Below are positions 16,486 to 24,603 of a DNA stretch of 64,000 bases, piece after piece. The number at the start of each line of letters is the position of its first letter. The first letter of the stretch is position 1. The translations under genes and the position numbers were made by a program. Under the pieces are notes generated by a model. It had not been told where the DNA came from and searched no databases. It saw only the letters and a program-made list of their open reading frames with translations. This DNA is from Opitutus sp. (GTDB lineage: Bacteria; Verrucomicrobiota; Verrucomicrobiia; Opitutales; Opitutaceae), in assembly GCA_024998815.1 (NCBI GenBank), contig JACEUQ010000002.1, positions 1,068,501 through 1,132,500 of the forward strand. The letters run 5' to 3'.

Positions 16486-16841
16486 GCCCCCACCTCCCGG
16501 CTCGGCGACGGCGTTACCGCCAGCGTGTGCGATGGCCTGCCCCGGTCCAAGGAAAGCACCTGGTAAAGTGGCGCGGCGTAGGCGATCACCCCGGCCTCGA
16601 TTAACTGCCGACGCGCCTCGACCAGGCCGTCCTCGCTGAGCGTGAGCAGCCGGGCCAGGGTGCGCGTGGCGTAGTAACTCAGCCCGTCGGCGTCACCCAC
16701 GGTTACCAGGACCAGATAAAGTCCCCAGGCGGGGGCACTGGCCCGCCCCAGGTAATTGCCCCGCACCAGCCGGTGGTCCAGCCAGCTAAACTGGGCCGGC
16801 GTGCGCCGGAGTTGTTCGCGATCGATCGGTTGTTTTTGCAT
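16482..16841 (-). CDS. IS21-associated helix-turn-helix protein
   Basis: A 119-residue protein with a winged-helix-like core: SYYATRTLARLLTLSEDGLVEARRQLIEAGVI reads as recognition and turn helices of a GntR/DnaD-like fold. Its stop overlaps the istA start (ATGA), and its start lies inside the preceding zinc-finger-like gene, so it is part of the IS21 operon. Accessory genes at this place seem common in IS21 elements of Verrucomicrobia and Planctomycetes (from memory). The role is unknown; a transposition regulator or target-choice factor is plausible. Confidence 0.65.
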   Translation of the reverse strand: MQKQPIDREQLRRTPAQFSWLDHRLVRGNYLGRASAPAWGLYLVLVTVGDADGLSYYATRTLARLLTLSEDGLVEARRQLIEAGVIAYAAPLYQVLSLDRGRPSHTLAVTPSPSREVGA

Positions 16842-17343
16842 AATCGGGCGGCTGGACGTCGATGCCCAGGATCACCCGCCCCCGGGATTGCAGGTGTCGC
16901 AGCATGGGTTCGAGGTCCTCTTGTAACGTCACTCCGGCGAACTGCGCGATAAGCCCCACGAGCACAGGGTTTTGCGACTCCCAGCTGTCTTGTAACGCCG
17001 CGCAGGGATTCGGTAACGCCACCTCGGCGACCGGCTCGGCTTTAGGCTGGTGCACAACGGATTGCGTAGTTGGGATGTCTTGTAACGCCACCCGCCGTCG
17101 CGGCCCCCTCCGCCTTGAGTACCCCGGATTGGCCTTCCGCCACTCCTGCACCCGTTGGACATTTTCTGGGCCTTTCCAGTGGTCGAGGTTCTCCGGCTTC
17201 GCCAACCATTTGGCCTGACTGGCCGCCCGGCTCGCCCGTCGGCATCCCGGCTTCCCGCAGTAGCGCTGACGCTCGCGGTTATGCGCGTCGGGCAGAAAGA
17301 AATCGGCACAGTGCAAACACTTGCGTGAACCGGTTGGATGCAT
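16786..17343 (-). CDS. IS21-associated Cys-rich (zinc-ribbon-like) protein
   Basis: 185 residues. The N-terminus has CLHC at residues 9-12 and CGKPGC near residues 29-34, which together could bind zinc. A conserved-looking block follows (AKWLAKPENLDHWKGPENV, then QEWRKANPGYSRR), and the rest is low-complexity. Its 3' end overlaps the next gene by 56 bases in another frame. It is the first gene of the IS21 operon. I recall the GPENV-VQ-WRKANPGY block from proteins next to IS21 genes in related phyla, without a known function. It may bind DNA. Confidence 0.6.
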   Translation of the reverse strand: MHPTGSRKCLHCADFFLPDAHNRERQRYCGKPGCRRASRAASQAKWLAKPENLDHWKGPENVQRVQEWRKANPGYSRRRGPRRRVALQDIPTTQSVVHQPKAEPVAEVALPNPCAALQDSWESQNPVLVGLIAQFAGVTLQEDLEPMLRHLQSRGRVILGIDVQPPDYAKTTDRSRTTPAHAGPV

Positions 17344-17551
17344 CGCTGTGCATCCGCCAAGCGTCCCGCCGGTTCAATCTCCACCCATTCGCACCCCTCA
17401 TATCCCCAGCCGGACAGGGAAGAAAACCCACCCACGGAAGAAGAGTATTACTCTTTTTAAGGGGAAGAAGATCCACCGAAGAAGAAGTGCATTCCTAACC
17501 GCCAGAAATAGACGCTTTCCCGCTCGCCGCTCACAAGTCGAACGCAGATCA

Positions 17552-17635
17552 GCCGAATCCTTGAGCTCACGCTCAAGGCCACACTCTTCGCGAACACACT
17601 CCTTGTGGCCTTGAGCGTGAGCTCAAGGATTCGGC
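17552..17635. repeat. Perfect 32-bp inverted repeat (family B pair)
   Basis: 17552-17583 and 17604-17635 are exact reverse complements around a 20-base loop. Each arm contains the family B hairpin CCTTGAGC-GTGA-GCTCAAGG. A further single family B hairpin is at 17740-17759. Confidence 0.9.
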
Positions 17636-17739
17636 GCACCGCAGCCAGATAAAAACACCTCGTGCTCACGTACGAAGCCACACCGAGCCAAAGCCACCCA
17701 GGCAAAGGCACACTCCAGGCCGCACCCGCCCGAACGTGG

Positions 17740-17759
17740 CCTTGAGCGTGAGCTCAAGG
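17740..17759. repeat. Family B hairpin (GTGA tetraloop)
   Basis: CCTTGAGC-GTGA-GCTCAAGG, perfectly paired, directly before the internal CTGGAGTTTGGCC at 17761. Confidence 0.8.
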
Positions 17760-18007
17760 TCTGGAGTTTGGCCGTTTAAGTAGTACCAAGAACCACACAG
17801 GTGCGGCGCATCATGTATGGCGATCTGAGCTGATCACTCCGGAGCGTTTCTCAGGCTTCACAGCAGACTCCCTCGCGTCTACAAACTCATCGCAACTCAT
17901 GCCGATGCTACCTTGCAGTAAGCTTCCAGCTGAGCTGGGAGGAACAACGCGTTTTAGGGCCAAACTCCAGAGGCAGTCCTGCCCGAAACCGAGGAAAAGG
18001 GGGCAAC

Positions 18008-18349
18008 TTAACCGGGGGGCCAGGCGAGTTGACGTTTCGCCAGGAGGTGAACGTGTAGGTGCGGCACGGATTCGCAGGCATCCAGGCCGTTGTTAATGAC
18101 GAGCCGAAACCCGCGCGCCAACTGGAGTTTCTTCGCCACCACCCCAGCCATGAGCAGCAAGTGCCCCAGTACAGCTCCATCCGTGGAAACGGCATCGCCC
18201 ACACGGGCAATCACCTGCTTCGGAATGATCAACAGGTGCACAGGCGCCTGCGGATCAATATCATGAATGACGATACAGCGTTCGTCTTCGTGCTCGATGA
18301 CAGCTGGAATCTCGCGCGCAATGATGCGCTGAAAAAGGGTTTTCGACAT
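18008..18349 (-). CDS. HIT-family nucleotide-binding protein (HINT/YcfF-like)
   Basis: A small purine-nucleotide phosphoramidase-type protein of 113 residues. It has the HIT motif ESVPHLHVHLLA (H-x-H-x-H with hydrophobic x) near the end, and the family blocks FQRIIAREIPA, DIDPQAPVHLLIIPK and GFRLVINNG. The ATG at 18347-18349 (MSKTLFQRI) is preferred over the upstream-extended frame to 18418 because family proteins begin with F-x-KII-x-REIPA. It is probably the last gene of a minus-strand operon with the GTPase and the TPR gene (69-base gap). Confidence 0.88.
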   Translation of the reverse strand: MSKTLFQRIIAREIPAVIEHEDERCIVIHDIDPQAPVHLLIIPKQVIARVGDAVSTDGAVLGHLLLMAGVVAKKLQLARGFRLVINNGLDACESVPHLHVHLLAKRQLAWPPG

Positions 18350-18418
18350 GGCCGGAGTGTCTAACGCCAAAACGGGGGAAGACACGGAATAAAATCCGCC
18401 CACCAGAATCACCCCCAC

Positions 18419-19603
18419 TCAAACGAGGCAGGCTGCGAGGGCAGCCCGAATCGCGCGTTCGTCCAAGCCAATGCCGATGAAGACCAACTCCTGCCGTCGA
18501 TCACCGTGAGGCTCGACCCAAGCCGCACGGATCGACTCCGGGCGTTCATCCAGGCGCGCCTTGCCGTTTTCGATCAATGCAGCCCACCAATAATTTAAGG
18601 CGTCATAACGCACCACGCCTCCGGCGATGGAAACAAACCCCATTTCGTCGGGTTGCTCCCGCGTCCAATAAAACCCTTTTGCGCGCAACAGCCCCGGGAT
18701 ACCTGAGGCCAGAAGTTGGCGGAACTTCGTCTGATCAAACGCCGATCGCGCCTGATAAACGAACGAGCCAATGCCGTACTTAACCGTGTAGTCCGGCCGC
18801 GTCTTTGCCAGTGGGTTGGGCAAAACGAGCGCCCCCGGAACCACGGCATTGAGTGCCCGAACCCATTTTGCAGCACCGAGGGTTTCCTTGGCATCGAAGC
18901 GGGCGCGGCTCAGAAAAAATTCGCTCGGCACCTGTCCGTTTTCGGTGCGAACGATTTCGGCGCGCGTGTTTAAGCCGCGCAACACCTCCTCCAACTGGGA
19001 AACCGCCGCGACAGACACCAGATCACATTTGTTAACCACCAAAACATCCGAGCATTCCACCTGCTCGAGCATTAACTCGAACAGCGGGCGATCGCCTGTA
19101 GCCGGCTCCAGGCGCCCACCGCGCGGCTCACCCGCCTGCACGCCACCGGAGTTGAGCGACTGGGCCTTCGCCGCCTCGTTTAAAAACCCCGCTGCATCGA
19201 TCACAGAGACCAGCGCCGACAGCGGCGCGAGTTCCCCCAGCGTGCGCCCGAACGGATTTTTGCGCGTAAACAAATTCGCTACCCCGCGCGGCTCGGCCAC
19301 CCCGGTGGTCTCCACCCAAATGTGCTCGTAGCTACCCGACCCGGCGAGTTCAGCCACCGTCTCCGCAAGGTCGTCCTTGCTTGAGCAGCACACGCACCCG
19401 TTGCCCAATTCGACGATGTCGCGCGCGGCAGCCGTCTCGGCGCCAGAGCGCACCACGGCCGCATCGATATTCACCGCGCCCACATCGTTAACCACCACTG
19501 CCCAACGACGGCCCTCGGCCTGGCGCAACACGTGGTTGAGCAACGTCGTTTTCCCCGCACCGAGGAACCCACACAGCACCGTGACACCGGGCCGGTTGCT
19601 CAT
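18419..19603 (-). CDS. COG0523/CobW-type GTPase, putative metal chaperone
   Basis: A G3E-family GTPase of 394 residues, a class that delivers zinc or other metals to target enzymes. Walker A is GFLGAGKTTLLNHVL near residues 12-26; the metal motif CxCC is NGCVCCSSKDDL; base recognition is VVNKCDL. The CobW C-terminal domain follows (KGFYWTRE, then the histidine/glutamate-rich region to ERAIRAALAACLV). The start overlaps the stop of the upstream TPR gene by 4 bases. No zinc-responsive Zur box was identified. Substrate metal is unknown. Confidence 0.88.
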   Translation of the reverse strand: MSNRPGVTVLCGFLGAGKTTLLNHVLRQAEGRRWAVVVNDVGAVNIDAAVVRSGAETAAARDIVELGNGCVCCSSKDDLAETVAELAGSGSYEHIWVETTGVAEPRGVANLFTRKNPFGRTLGELAPLSALVSVIDAAGFLNEAAKAQSLNSGGVQAGEPRGGRLEPATGDRPLFELMLEQVECSDVLVVNKCDLVSVAAVSQLEEVLRGLNTRAEIVRTENGQVPSEFFLSRARFDAKETLGAAKWVRALNAVVPGALVLPNPLAKTRPDYTVKYGIGSFVYQARSAFDQTKFRQLLASGIPGLLRAKGFYWTREQPDEMGFVSIAGGVVRYDALNYWWAALIENGKARLDERPESIRAAWVEPHGDRRQELVFIGIGLDERAIRAALAACLV

Positions 19604-20958
19604 ACCGCTACCGCCGGAACCGTGAGGGATTTAATCCGCGCATCGACCTCACTCATGGACTGCAGGACCTCCAGCGCACGCTCCATGGCATCGAGGGTAA
19701 CACCGCTAAAACTACGCTGCGTAATCGCCTCCCGCGTCGCCTGCACCGCCGAGGTGGCGATCCGCGCACGCTCCGGATCCTGTCCGAGGTGCTCCAATAG
19801 AAACTCGCCCAGAAATTGCGGCTGCTGGGTGCGATAAAACCACGCGCCGAAATCAAAGAGCCGGTTACCGATGGCGGTAAACCAACCCGCGCGCTCGCCC
19901 CAGCCGTTGATCAACTTGAGGCCATCCTCGACCGCGTCGCTGGCCTCCGCCAGCCAACTGGCCCTGGCGGCCTCTGCAGGGGCCGCAGCGGCTACCTGAG
20001 CGCCAAGGGTAACGGCGAGTGCATGCAGCGAGCGCAAAACCGTATCGGCAGCGGCAGGTTCGGCCGCCGCGCGCTCACCCGCACTGGTGACCGCAAGACG
20101 CAGGCTCGCCAACCCCGCCTGCGTGTCGTGAGCCGCGCACTGGGCCTGCCCCAGATTGAGCAAAATCGTCGCCCGCTCCACCCTCACAGACTCCGGCTCC
20201 GTTGCCAAAAACCCGTCGATGATCGCCAGTGCCTGCGCCTGCGCATCGACCGCAGCGGCGACTTCGCCGGCTTCCTGCCGGACGAGCCCGAGATTTGTCA
20301 AAGCCGAGGCGAGGTTCCGCCGCGCCAAGGGATGCTCCCCGCATCCTTGCAGGCAAGCGACCGCCTGCTCCAACGCCTGCCGCGCGCCGCCCAAACCGGC
20401 TGCACCACCCGTGCGCTGCAACAACCCTGCACGCCCCATCAGGGCCGCGCCCAAGCTATTCCGCAGCTCAAAGGGCATCGCGTCGTTGGGCTCGCCGACC
20501 ACCGCGATGGCCTCGTCGTAACACCGCAGCGCCTCAGTGAGCGCCTCAGGGGAGCCCAGGCGCTGCAACCCTTTGCCCCGGCTGATCCAGGCCACCACCA
20601 TAAAGCCAACCTCGGATGACAACTTTTGGCCCAAACCGATTGCCTGATCATAGCTGCGCAACGCTTCCACGACCCACTTCGTCTCGCCCTGAATTGAGGC
20701 CAACGCGTCGAGCATGTGCCCGCGTTGCAACCACACGTGCTGAGCCACCTCCGCGAGCGCAATCGGCAGCACAGCCGTCTCATCCGGACCTGATTTAACC
20801 AACCCTGACTGCACACTCGTGAGCGCTTCGTCACACGCGCGTAACCCATCGCCCAACTTTGCAGGATCACCCGAGCGCCAGGCGGCTTCGGCCACCTCGG
20901 CATGACCACGAACCGTATCGAGCAACTCAGCAGGAGAAGGAGGTAAAGGCGACGACAT
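19600..20958 (-). CDS. TPR-repeat protein, function unknown
   Basis: A 452-residue helical protein made of degenerate tetratricopeptide repeats (for example EALRSYDQAIGLGQKL, EALRCYDEAIAVVGEP, ALEQAVACLQG, AVDAQAQALAIIDGFL). No signal peptide, so it is probably a cytoplasmic scaffold. The frame stays open upstream to 21309, overlapping the Ppx/GppA gene, but the extension is low-quality arginine-rich sequence; the ATG at 20956-20958 (MSSPLPPSPAELL) is chosen. It overlaps the GTPase start by 4 bases, so they are co-translated; the repeats may present that GTPase to a partner (inference). Confidence 0.75.
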   Translation of the reverse strand: MSSPLPPSPAELLDTVRGHAEVAEAAWRSGDPAKLGDGLRACDEALTSVQSGLVKSGPDETAVLPIALAEVAQHVWLQRGHMLDALASIQGETKWVVEALRSYDQAIGLGQKLSSEVGFMVVAWISRGKGLQRLGSPEALTEALRCYDEAIAVVGEPNDAMPFELRNSLGAALMGRAGLLQRTGGAAGLGGARQALEQAVACLQGCGEHPLARRNLASALTNLGLVRQEAGEVAAAVDAQAQALAIIDGFLATEPESVRVERATILLNLGQAQCAAHDTQAGLASLRLAVTSAGERAAAEPAAADTVLRSLHALAVTLGAQVAAAAPAEAARASWLAEASDAVEDGLKLINGWGERAGWFTAIGNRLFDFGAWFYRTQQPQFLGEFLLEHLGQDPERARIATSAVQATREAITQRSFSGVTLDAMERALEVLQSMSEVDARIKSLTVPAVAV

Positions 20959-21052
20959 CGTGGGGTGATTGGGGCCTGCGTTTAAGCCGTCGGCAAGGGC
21001 TGAATCAACGCATCCGCCAACAGCTGTAAAGTTACCCACGCCGACACCCCGC

Positions 21053-21985
21053 TCAGCCCAACGCCTGCGCCGCCAGGCCCCAGCGCAGGTTATAGAGCGA
21101 ATGGTGGAACCGTTCAAACAGCCCGAACTCCGCCAATGTGACCGCCGTGACCAACGCAGCGGGAAACACATCGGCCCTGGCCCCCGGCATGCCCGGCATT
21201 TTCCGCCGCTCCGCCAAATCCTTCGGGCCGACTTCGTCCAAAAGGGCGTGCAACGTGGCAGCGAGAACCACCGCTGGGGTGTCCTCCAACCCGACTCCAT
21301 GCAATGCACCGTTCATCATGCGCACACTGGTCATTGTCCCACCCGTAAAAACAGCTTCTGCACCCGGCAGATTAAAGCGAAAACCTGACTGTTTAAGGGT
21401 GTCGCGAACATGCCGTGCGAGCGCAGCGCATTCAGCCGACTCCAACGGGGCGGCCGGATTCTTAATAAACGCCTCGGTCATACGTACACACCCAAGGCGC
21501 AGGCTAATGCCCTGCTCGATCCGTCGATCGCGGAAGGCGAGGCACTCCAAACTCCCCCCGCCCAAATCGAACACGTAAAAATCACGCAGATGCGCCAACT
21601 CGGGATCACAGGTCAGCCCGCGCCCAATAAGATCGGCCTCTTCATCCCCGGTGAGGATGCGGATGGGGTGTCCGGTCGCAGCCAGCACCCTCGATTGGAA
21701 CTCGGGGCCATTGAGCGCATCGCGCACCGCACTGGTGGCAACCAGCACCGTGTGCGTTGGCGCGAAAGGCTTAGCCACGGCGAGTAAATCAACGATTGCG
21801 GCAAGGCCGCGCACCATGCCCTCTTCGCTCAATTTAGGCTCGGCGCGGCTGATCCCCGCGCTGATACGCGCGTCTATGGTCTGGGTTTTTAACGCCTCAA
21901 GGCGACCGTCCGCTCGGCGCGCAGCGACCAGAACTTTGATCGAGTTGGAGCCAATATCGATGACCGCGACGACGGGTGATGACAT
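21053..21985 (-). CDS. Ppx/GppA exopolyphosphatase-type phosphatase
   Basis: A sugar-kinase/actin-fold phosphatase of about 310 residues that removes terminal phosphates from polyphosphate or converts pppGpp to ppGpp. Phosphate 1 motif AVIDIGSNSIKVLVA is at the start and phosphate 2 motif VFDLGGGSLE is near residue 140; VFTGGTMTSVRM fits the adenosine/phosphate loop. Length matches the short, single-domain members (no HD domain). The ATG at 21983-21985 lies 3 codons inside a GTG. It is the first gene of a minus-strand run with the TPR and GTPase genes. Confidence 0.88.
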   Translation of the reverse strand: MSSPVVAVIDIGSNSIKVLVAARRADGRLEALKTQTIDARISAGISRAEPKLSEEGMVRGLAAIVDLLAVAKPFAPTHTVLVATSAVRDALNGPEFQSRVLAATGHPIRILTGDEEADLIGRGLTCDPELAHLRDFYVFDLGGGSLECLAFRDRRIEQGISLRLGCVRMTEAFIKNPAAPLESAECAALARHVRDTLKQSGFRFNLPGAEAVFTGGTMTSVRMMNGALHGVGLEDTPAVVLAATLHALLDEVGPKDLAERRKMPGMPGARADVFPAALVTAVTLAEFGLFERFHHSLYNLRWGLAAQALG

Positions 21986-22178
21986 GCCACCCACGCAATA
22001 CGCGTCGCTCGGCGAAGTGAAGACGCCTTTTCAACGGATTCGCGCAAACCGGGCGACCGCTGGGATTACCCCCCCTGCGGCCCGCTGAAAGTAGCGCGGA
22101 ACCCAAGCCGGAATCGGCGGACCATTTTGTGCACAGGGAGCCGCCTGGAGCATTTCAAGTTAAGCTGTAGCCGTATGA

Positions 22179-22234
22179 AGTAGCGCAGACTTCCAGTCTG
22201 CTCATCAGAAAAGCAGGCTAGAAGCCTGCGCTAG
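22179..22234. repeat. REP-like palindrome, family A copy 6
   Basis: GTAGCGC with hairpin GCAGACTTCCAGTCTGC, then GCAGGCTAGAAGCCTGC. It lies between the divergently read Ppx and phosphatase genes. Confidence 0.8.
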
Positions 22235-22308
22235 GACGAGCCGGTCTAGGCTAAATCATTTTTTGAAATGCTCTAACCCGGAATAAACCACCGTAAACCC
22301 GCACATCC

Positions 22309-24087
22309 ATGCCTTACCTCACAGCCCCCGCATCAGGACTTGAACGGCCCCCCACCCCCGAAGCGGCCTGTTGCCTGAGCGACATTGAGGAGACAGTGAT
22401 CATTACGCTGCCGCCCCGGCTGGACCACGTCCGCAAGGCGAGCGAGCGCGCGCTCGCCTGGTGCACATTGCAAGGTGTCGCGCAGGCCACCCGCGACCGT
22501 ATCGAACTGCCCTTGGTCGAGGCCCTTAATAACGCCATCGAACACGGCTGCGGCGCCCACACCACTCCCCAGGTCCGGCTCACCGTACGCGTCACCGCCG
22601 AGGCCGTTTTCGCCGAAATCCAGGATCCGGGCACATTCGCGCCGGCGCCCGACTGGACCCTGCTCCCCAAAGATCCACTGGCCGAAAGCGGGCGTGGCGG
22701 ATTCCTCATAAAAAACGGTACGGATGACTTCACGAACACCCGAACCGCGGCCGGCCACACCCTTACCCTGCGGTGGAAAACACGGCCCTTAGCCGGCTAC
22801 GGCTTGGTCGCCGCCGCCGCAAGTGAACACACCCTCGAACACCTCACAGCCGACCTCGCCAACAGTTGCGAAACCGTGCTCGGCCTCACGTATTTTTCCG
22901 GATTACTCGCCACCAGCGCGACCTTCGCGCAACTGCTCGAACGGGTTCATGAACGCCTGCGCATGATGGTACGCCACGACCAGCTAACCCTGCGCTTCAT
23001 CGAGGGCGACGCACTGGTTCTGTATCCCGTCGGCAGCGCCCTGAATCAGCCTGCACGTATTCCGCTCAACCACTCGACGACTGAGGGCCGCTGCATCTTG
23101 GAGCGCCGCCCCTTGGTCGGCCTGGCTCAACCGGCGGCCGGAAAAACCGACAAACTCGGCCTCGCTGGCGGCCCCATTTGCCTGCTGCTGGTCGAATTCG
23201 GCGGGCAAGCGCTCGGCACCCTGACCGCAACCCGGAGCGCCTCGGCACCGGCGTTTTCGAGTGGCGATGTCGAACTGCTGCAGGCCGTGGCCGATTTCAT
23301 CGGCATCGCCCGCGCCACCGACAACCTCTGGCAGGAACGCCAACAGCGGTTGCAGCTTGAACAGGAAATCCACGTCGCCGCGGCCATCCAGCGCTCGTTG
23401 CTGCCCGCAGAATTCCCCGTTCACAACCACTGGTGGGTGCACGGGGAGTGCCGGCCGGCGCGTGAAGTCGGCGGGGACTATTTCGATGTGGTTACCCGAC
23501 CCGATGGAGGCGTGCTGTTGATCATCGCCGACGTCATGGGCAAAGGCGTGCCGGCTTCCCTCCTGGCGGCCATGTTGCGCAGCTCGCTACGGGCCATGGC
23601 GGACCTTGAATCCGCCCCCGAGCGCATTCTCACCGGCATCAACCGCCAGCTTTTTCCCGACCTCGAAAAGCTCGGCATGTTTATCACCGCCGTGCTGGTC
23701 TACCTTCCCGCCGACAAAAAAGACCTGCCGCACTTCGCCAATGCCGGCCACTGCGCCCCCGCGGTCCTCAGAGCCGACGGCACCATCCACGAATCCCCCG
23801 GCAGCGCGCCCCCCTTAGGCATTTTCCCCGAGAGCCTTTATCGGCGCCACCCCTGCGCGGTTACCGCCGGCGACCGACTGCTGCTCTACACCGACGGCTG
23901 CTACGAATTCGCCGGGCCGGATGGCGCGATGTGGGGATCGGCAAACTACCTGCGTTTCGCGGCGTCCATCCGTGAGTTAAACCCCACCGAATTCATCACT
24001 GCGCTTTTGGATCACACGGGCATCGACCTCGAACGAACCGTAACCAGGGATGACCGCACTTTGGTCGTAGCAACCCTTCGCCCATGA
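22309..24087 (+). CDS. SpoIIE-type serine phosphatase with RsbW-like ATPase and GAF domains
   Basis: A cytosolic signalling protein of 592 residues. Residues about 28-165 form a GHKL ATPase domain like the RsbW anti-sigma kinase (VEALNNAIEHGCG N-box; SGRGGFLIKN). About 195-340 is a GAF-like sensor. A short coiled coil leads to a PP2C-type SpoIIE phosphatase at about 370-592, with metal-binding residues in GGDYFDVV, IADVMGKGVPA, LLYTDGCYEF and RDDRTLVVA. Such proteins run partner-switching cascades by rephosphorylating and dephosphorylating an anti-anti-sigma protein. The partner is not in the window. Its stop overlaps the downstream response regulator start (ATGA). Confidence 0.85.
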   Translation: MPYLTAPASGLERPPTPEAACCLSDIEETVIITLPPRLDHVRKASERALAWCTLQGVAQATRDRIELPLVEALNNAIEHGCGAHTTPQVRLTVRVTAEAVFAEIQDPGTFAPAPDWTLLPKDPLAESGRGGFLIKNGTDDFTNTRTAAGHTLTLRWKTRPLAGYGLVAAAASEHTLEHLTADLANSCETVLGLTYFSGLLATSATFAQLLERVHERLRMMVRHDQLTLRFIEGDALVLYPVGSALNQPARIPLNHSTTEGRCILERRPLVGLAQPAAGKTDKLGLAGGPICLLLVEFGGQALGTLTATRSASAPAFSSGDVELLQAVADFIGIARATDNLWQERQQRLQLEQEIHVAAAIQRSLLPAEFPVHNHWWVHGECRPAREVGGDYFDVVTRPDGGVLLIIADVMGKGVPASLLAAMLRSSLRAMADLESAPERILTGINRQLFPDLEKLGMFITAVLVYLPADKKDLPHFANAGHCAPAVLRADGTIHESPGSAPPLGIFPESLYRRHPCAVTAGDRLLLYTDGCYEFAGPDGAMWGSANYLRFAASIRELNPTEFITALLDHTGIDLERTVTRDDRTLVVATLRP

Positions 24088-24470
24088 ATCCACCCACGAT
24101 CCTGATTGTCGACGACGAGTTACACATGCTGCGTTTCATCGCCTTCATCCTGCGGCCGCTTAACGCCACGGTGCTCACCGCAAGCAGTGGGCGTGCAGCC
24201 CTGCAAATCATCCGAGAACGCCCAATTGATCTGGCGCTTTTTGACGTGCACATGCCCGACGTCGACGGCCTCACAGCGCTGCAGACGTTGCGTACCAGCG
24301 GCGACAGCAAAAACCTGCCTGTCATCCTGCTGACCGGGGCGGGCGAATCCCACATTGAGGCGCAAGGCCGGGCACTGGGCGTGCAGGCCTTTTTCCGCAA
24401 GCCGTTCAGTCCCGCGCAACTCGCAGCGTGCGTGCGGGAGCTGCTGCAGACTGCGCCCTGTAACGGTTAG
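24084..24470 (+). CDS. Single-domain response regulator (CheY-like)
   Basis: A 128-residue stand-alone receiver. Acidic pocket IVDDE near residues 8-12, phosphoacceptor aspartate in LALFDVHMPD near residue 54, Thr in LLTGAGE and Lys in FFRKPF. No output domain. Its 4-base overlap with the SpoIIE-type phosphatase gene suggests both belong to one signalling chain: it may bind the phosphatase or pass phosphate to it. No histidine kinase is adjacent; the one at 35669 is far away. Confidence 0.9.
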   Translation: MNPPTILIVDDELHMLRFIAFILRPLNATVLTASSGRAALQIIRERPIDLALFDVHMPDVDGLTALQTLRTSGDSKNLPVILLTGAGESHIEAQGRALGVQAFFRKPFSPAQLAACVRELLQTAPCNG

Positions 24471-24493
24471 TTTGCTCAAACCGACCGGTGAAG

Positions 24494-24575
24494 AAAAGTA
24501 GCGCAGACTTCCCTGTCTGCATCCGAACCACCCCAACTCGGCTTCGGAGCAGACTGGGAAGTCTGCGCTACTTTT
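24494..24575. repeat. REP-like palindrome, family A copy 7
   Basis: AAAAGTAGCGCAGACTTCC and GGGAAGTCTGCGCTACTTTT pair along their length around a variable loop. It lies between the convergent response regulator and glgB genes and could terminate both. Confidence 0.85.
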
Positions 24576-24603
24576 TCGAACGGCTACTTGCTTAGCAGTC
24601 CAC

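Larger units (their letters stand above)
14154..17535. mobile_element. IS21-family element with four genes
   Basis: The ends are imperfect inverted repeats of about 45 bp that start TGTGAGCGGCG and share CGTCTATTTCTGGCGGTTA; the left repeat begins at 14154 and the right at 17535. A 7-bp direct repeat AGTCGAA flanks it (14147-14153, 17536-17542), within the 4-8 bp usual for IS21. Length is 3382 bp, longer than a standard IS21 because of two extra genes. Confidence 0.85.
14127..17970. mobile_element. CTGGAGTTTGGCC-ended element remnant carrying a nested IS21
   Basis: It begins CTGGAGTTTGGCC (14127-14139) and ends with the exact reverse complement (17958-17970). Both sides carry the 14-bp palindrome AGGCAGTCCTGCCC (14113-14126, 17971-17984). 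Its left end shares 23 bases with one end of the 4366-6185 element, and its right end (minus strand CTGGAGTTTGGCCCTAAAA) resembles the other. It has no transposase of its own; without the IS21 it would be about 455 bp. A third copy of the end motif lies inside at 17761-17773. Confidence 0.75.

Noticed and set aside
20959-21309. N-terminal extension of the TPR protein across the Ppx gene
   Set aside because: The extension is Arg/Trp-rich shadow of the Ppx/GppA gene; the ATG at 20958 begins the coherent part.
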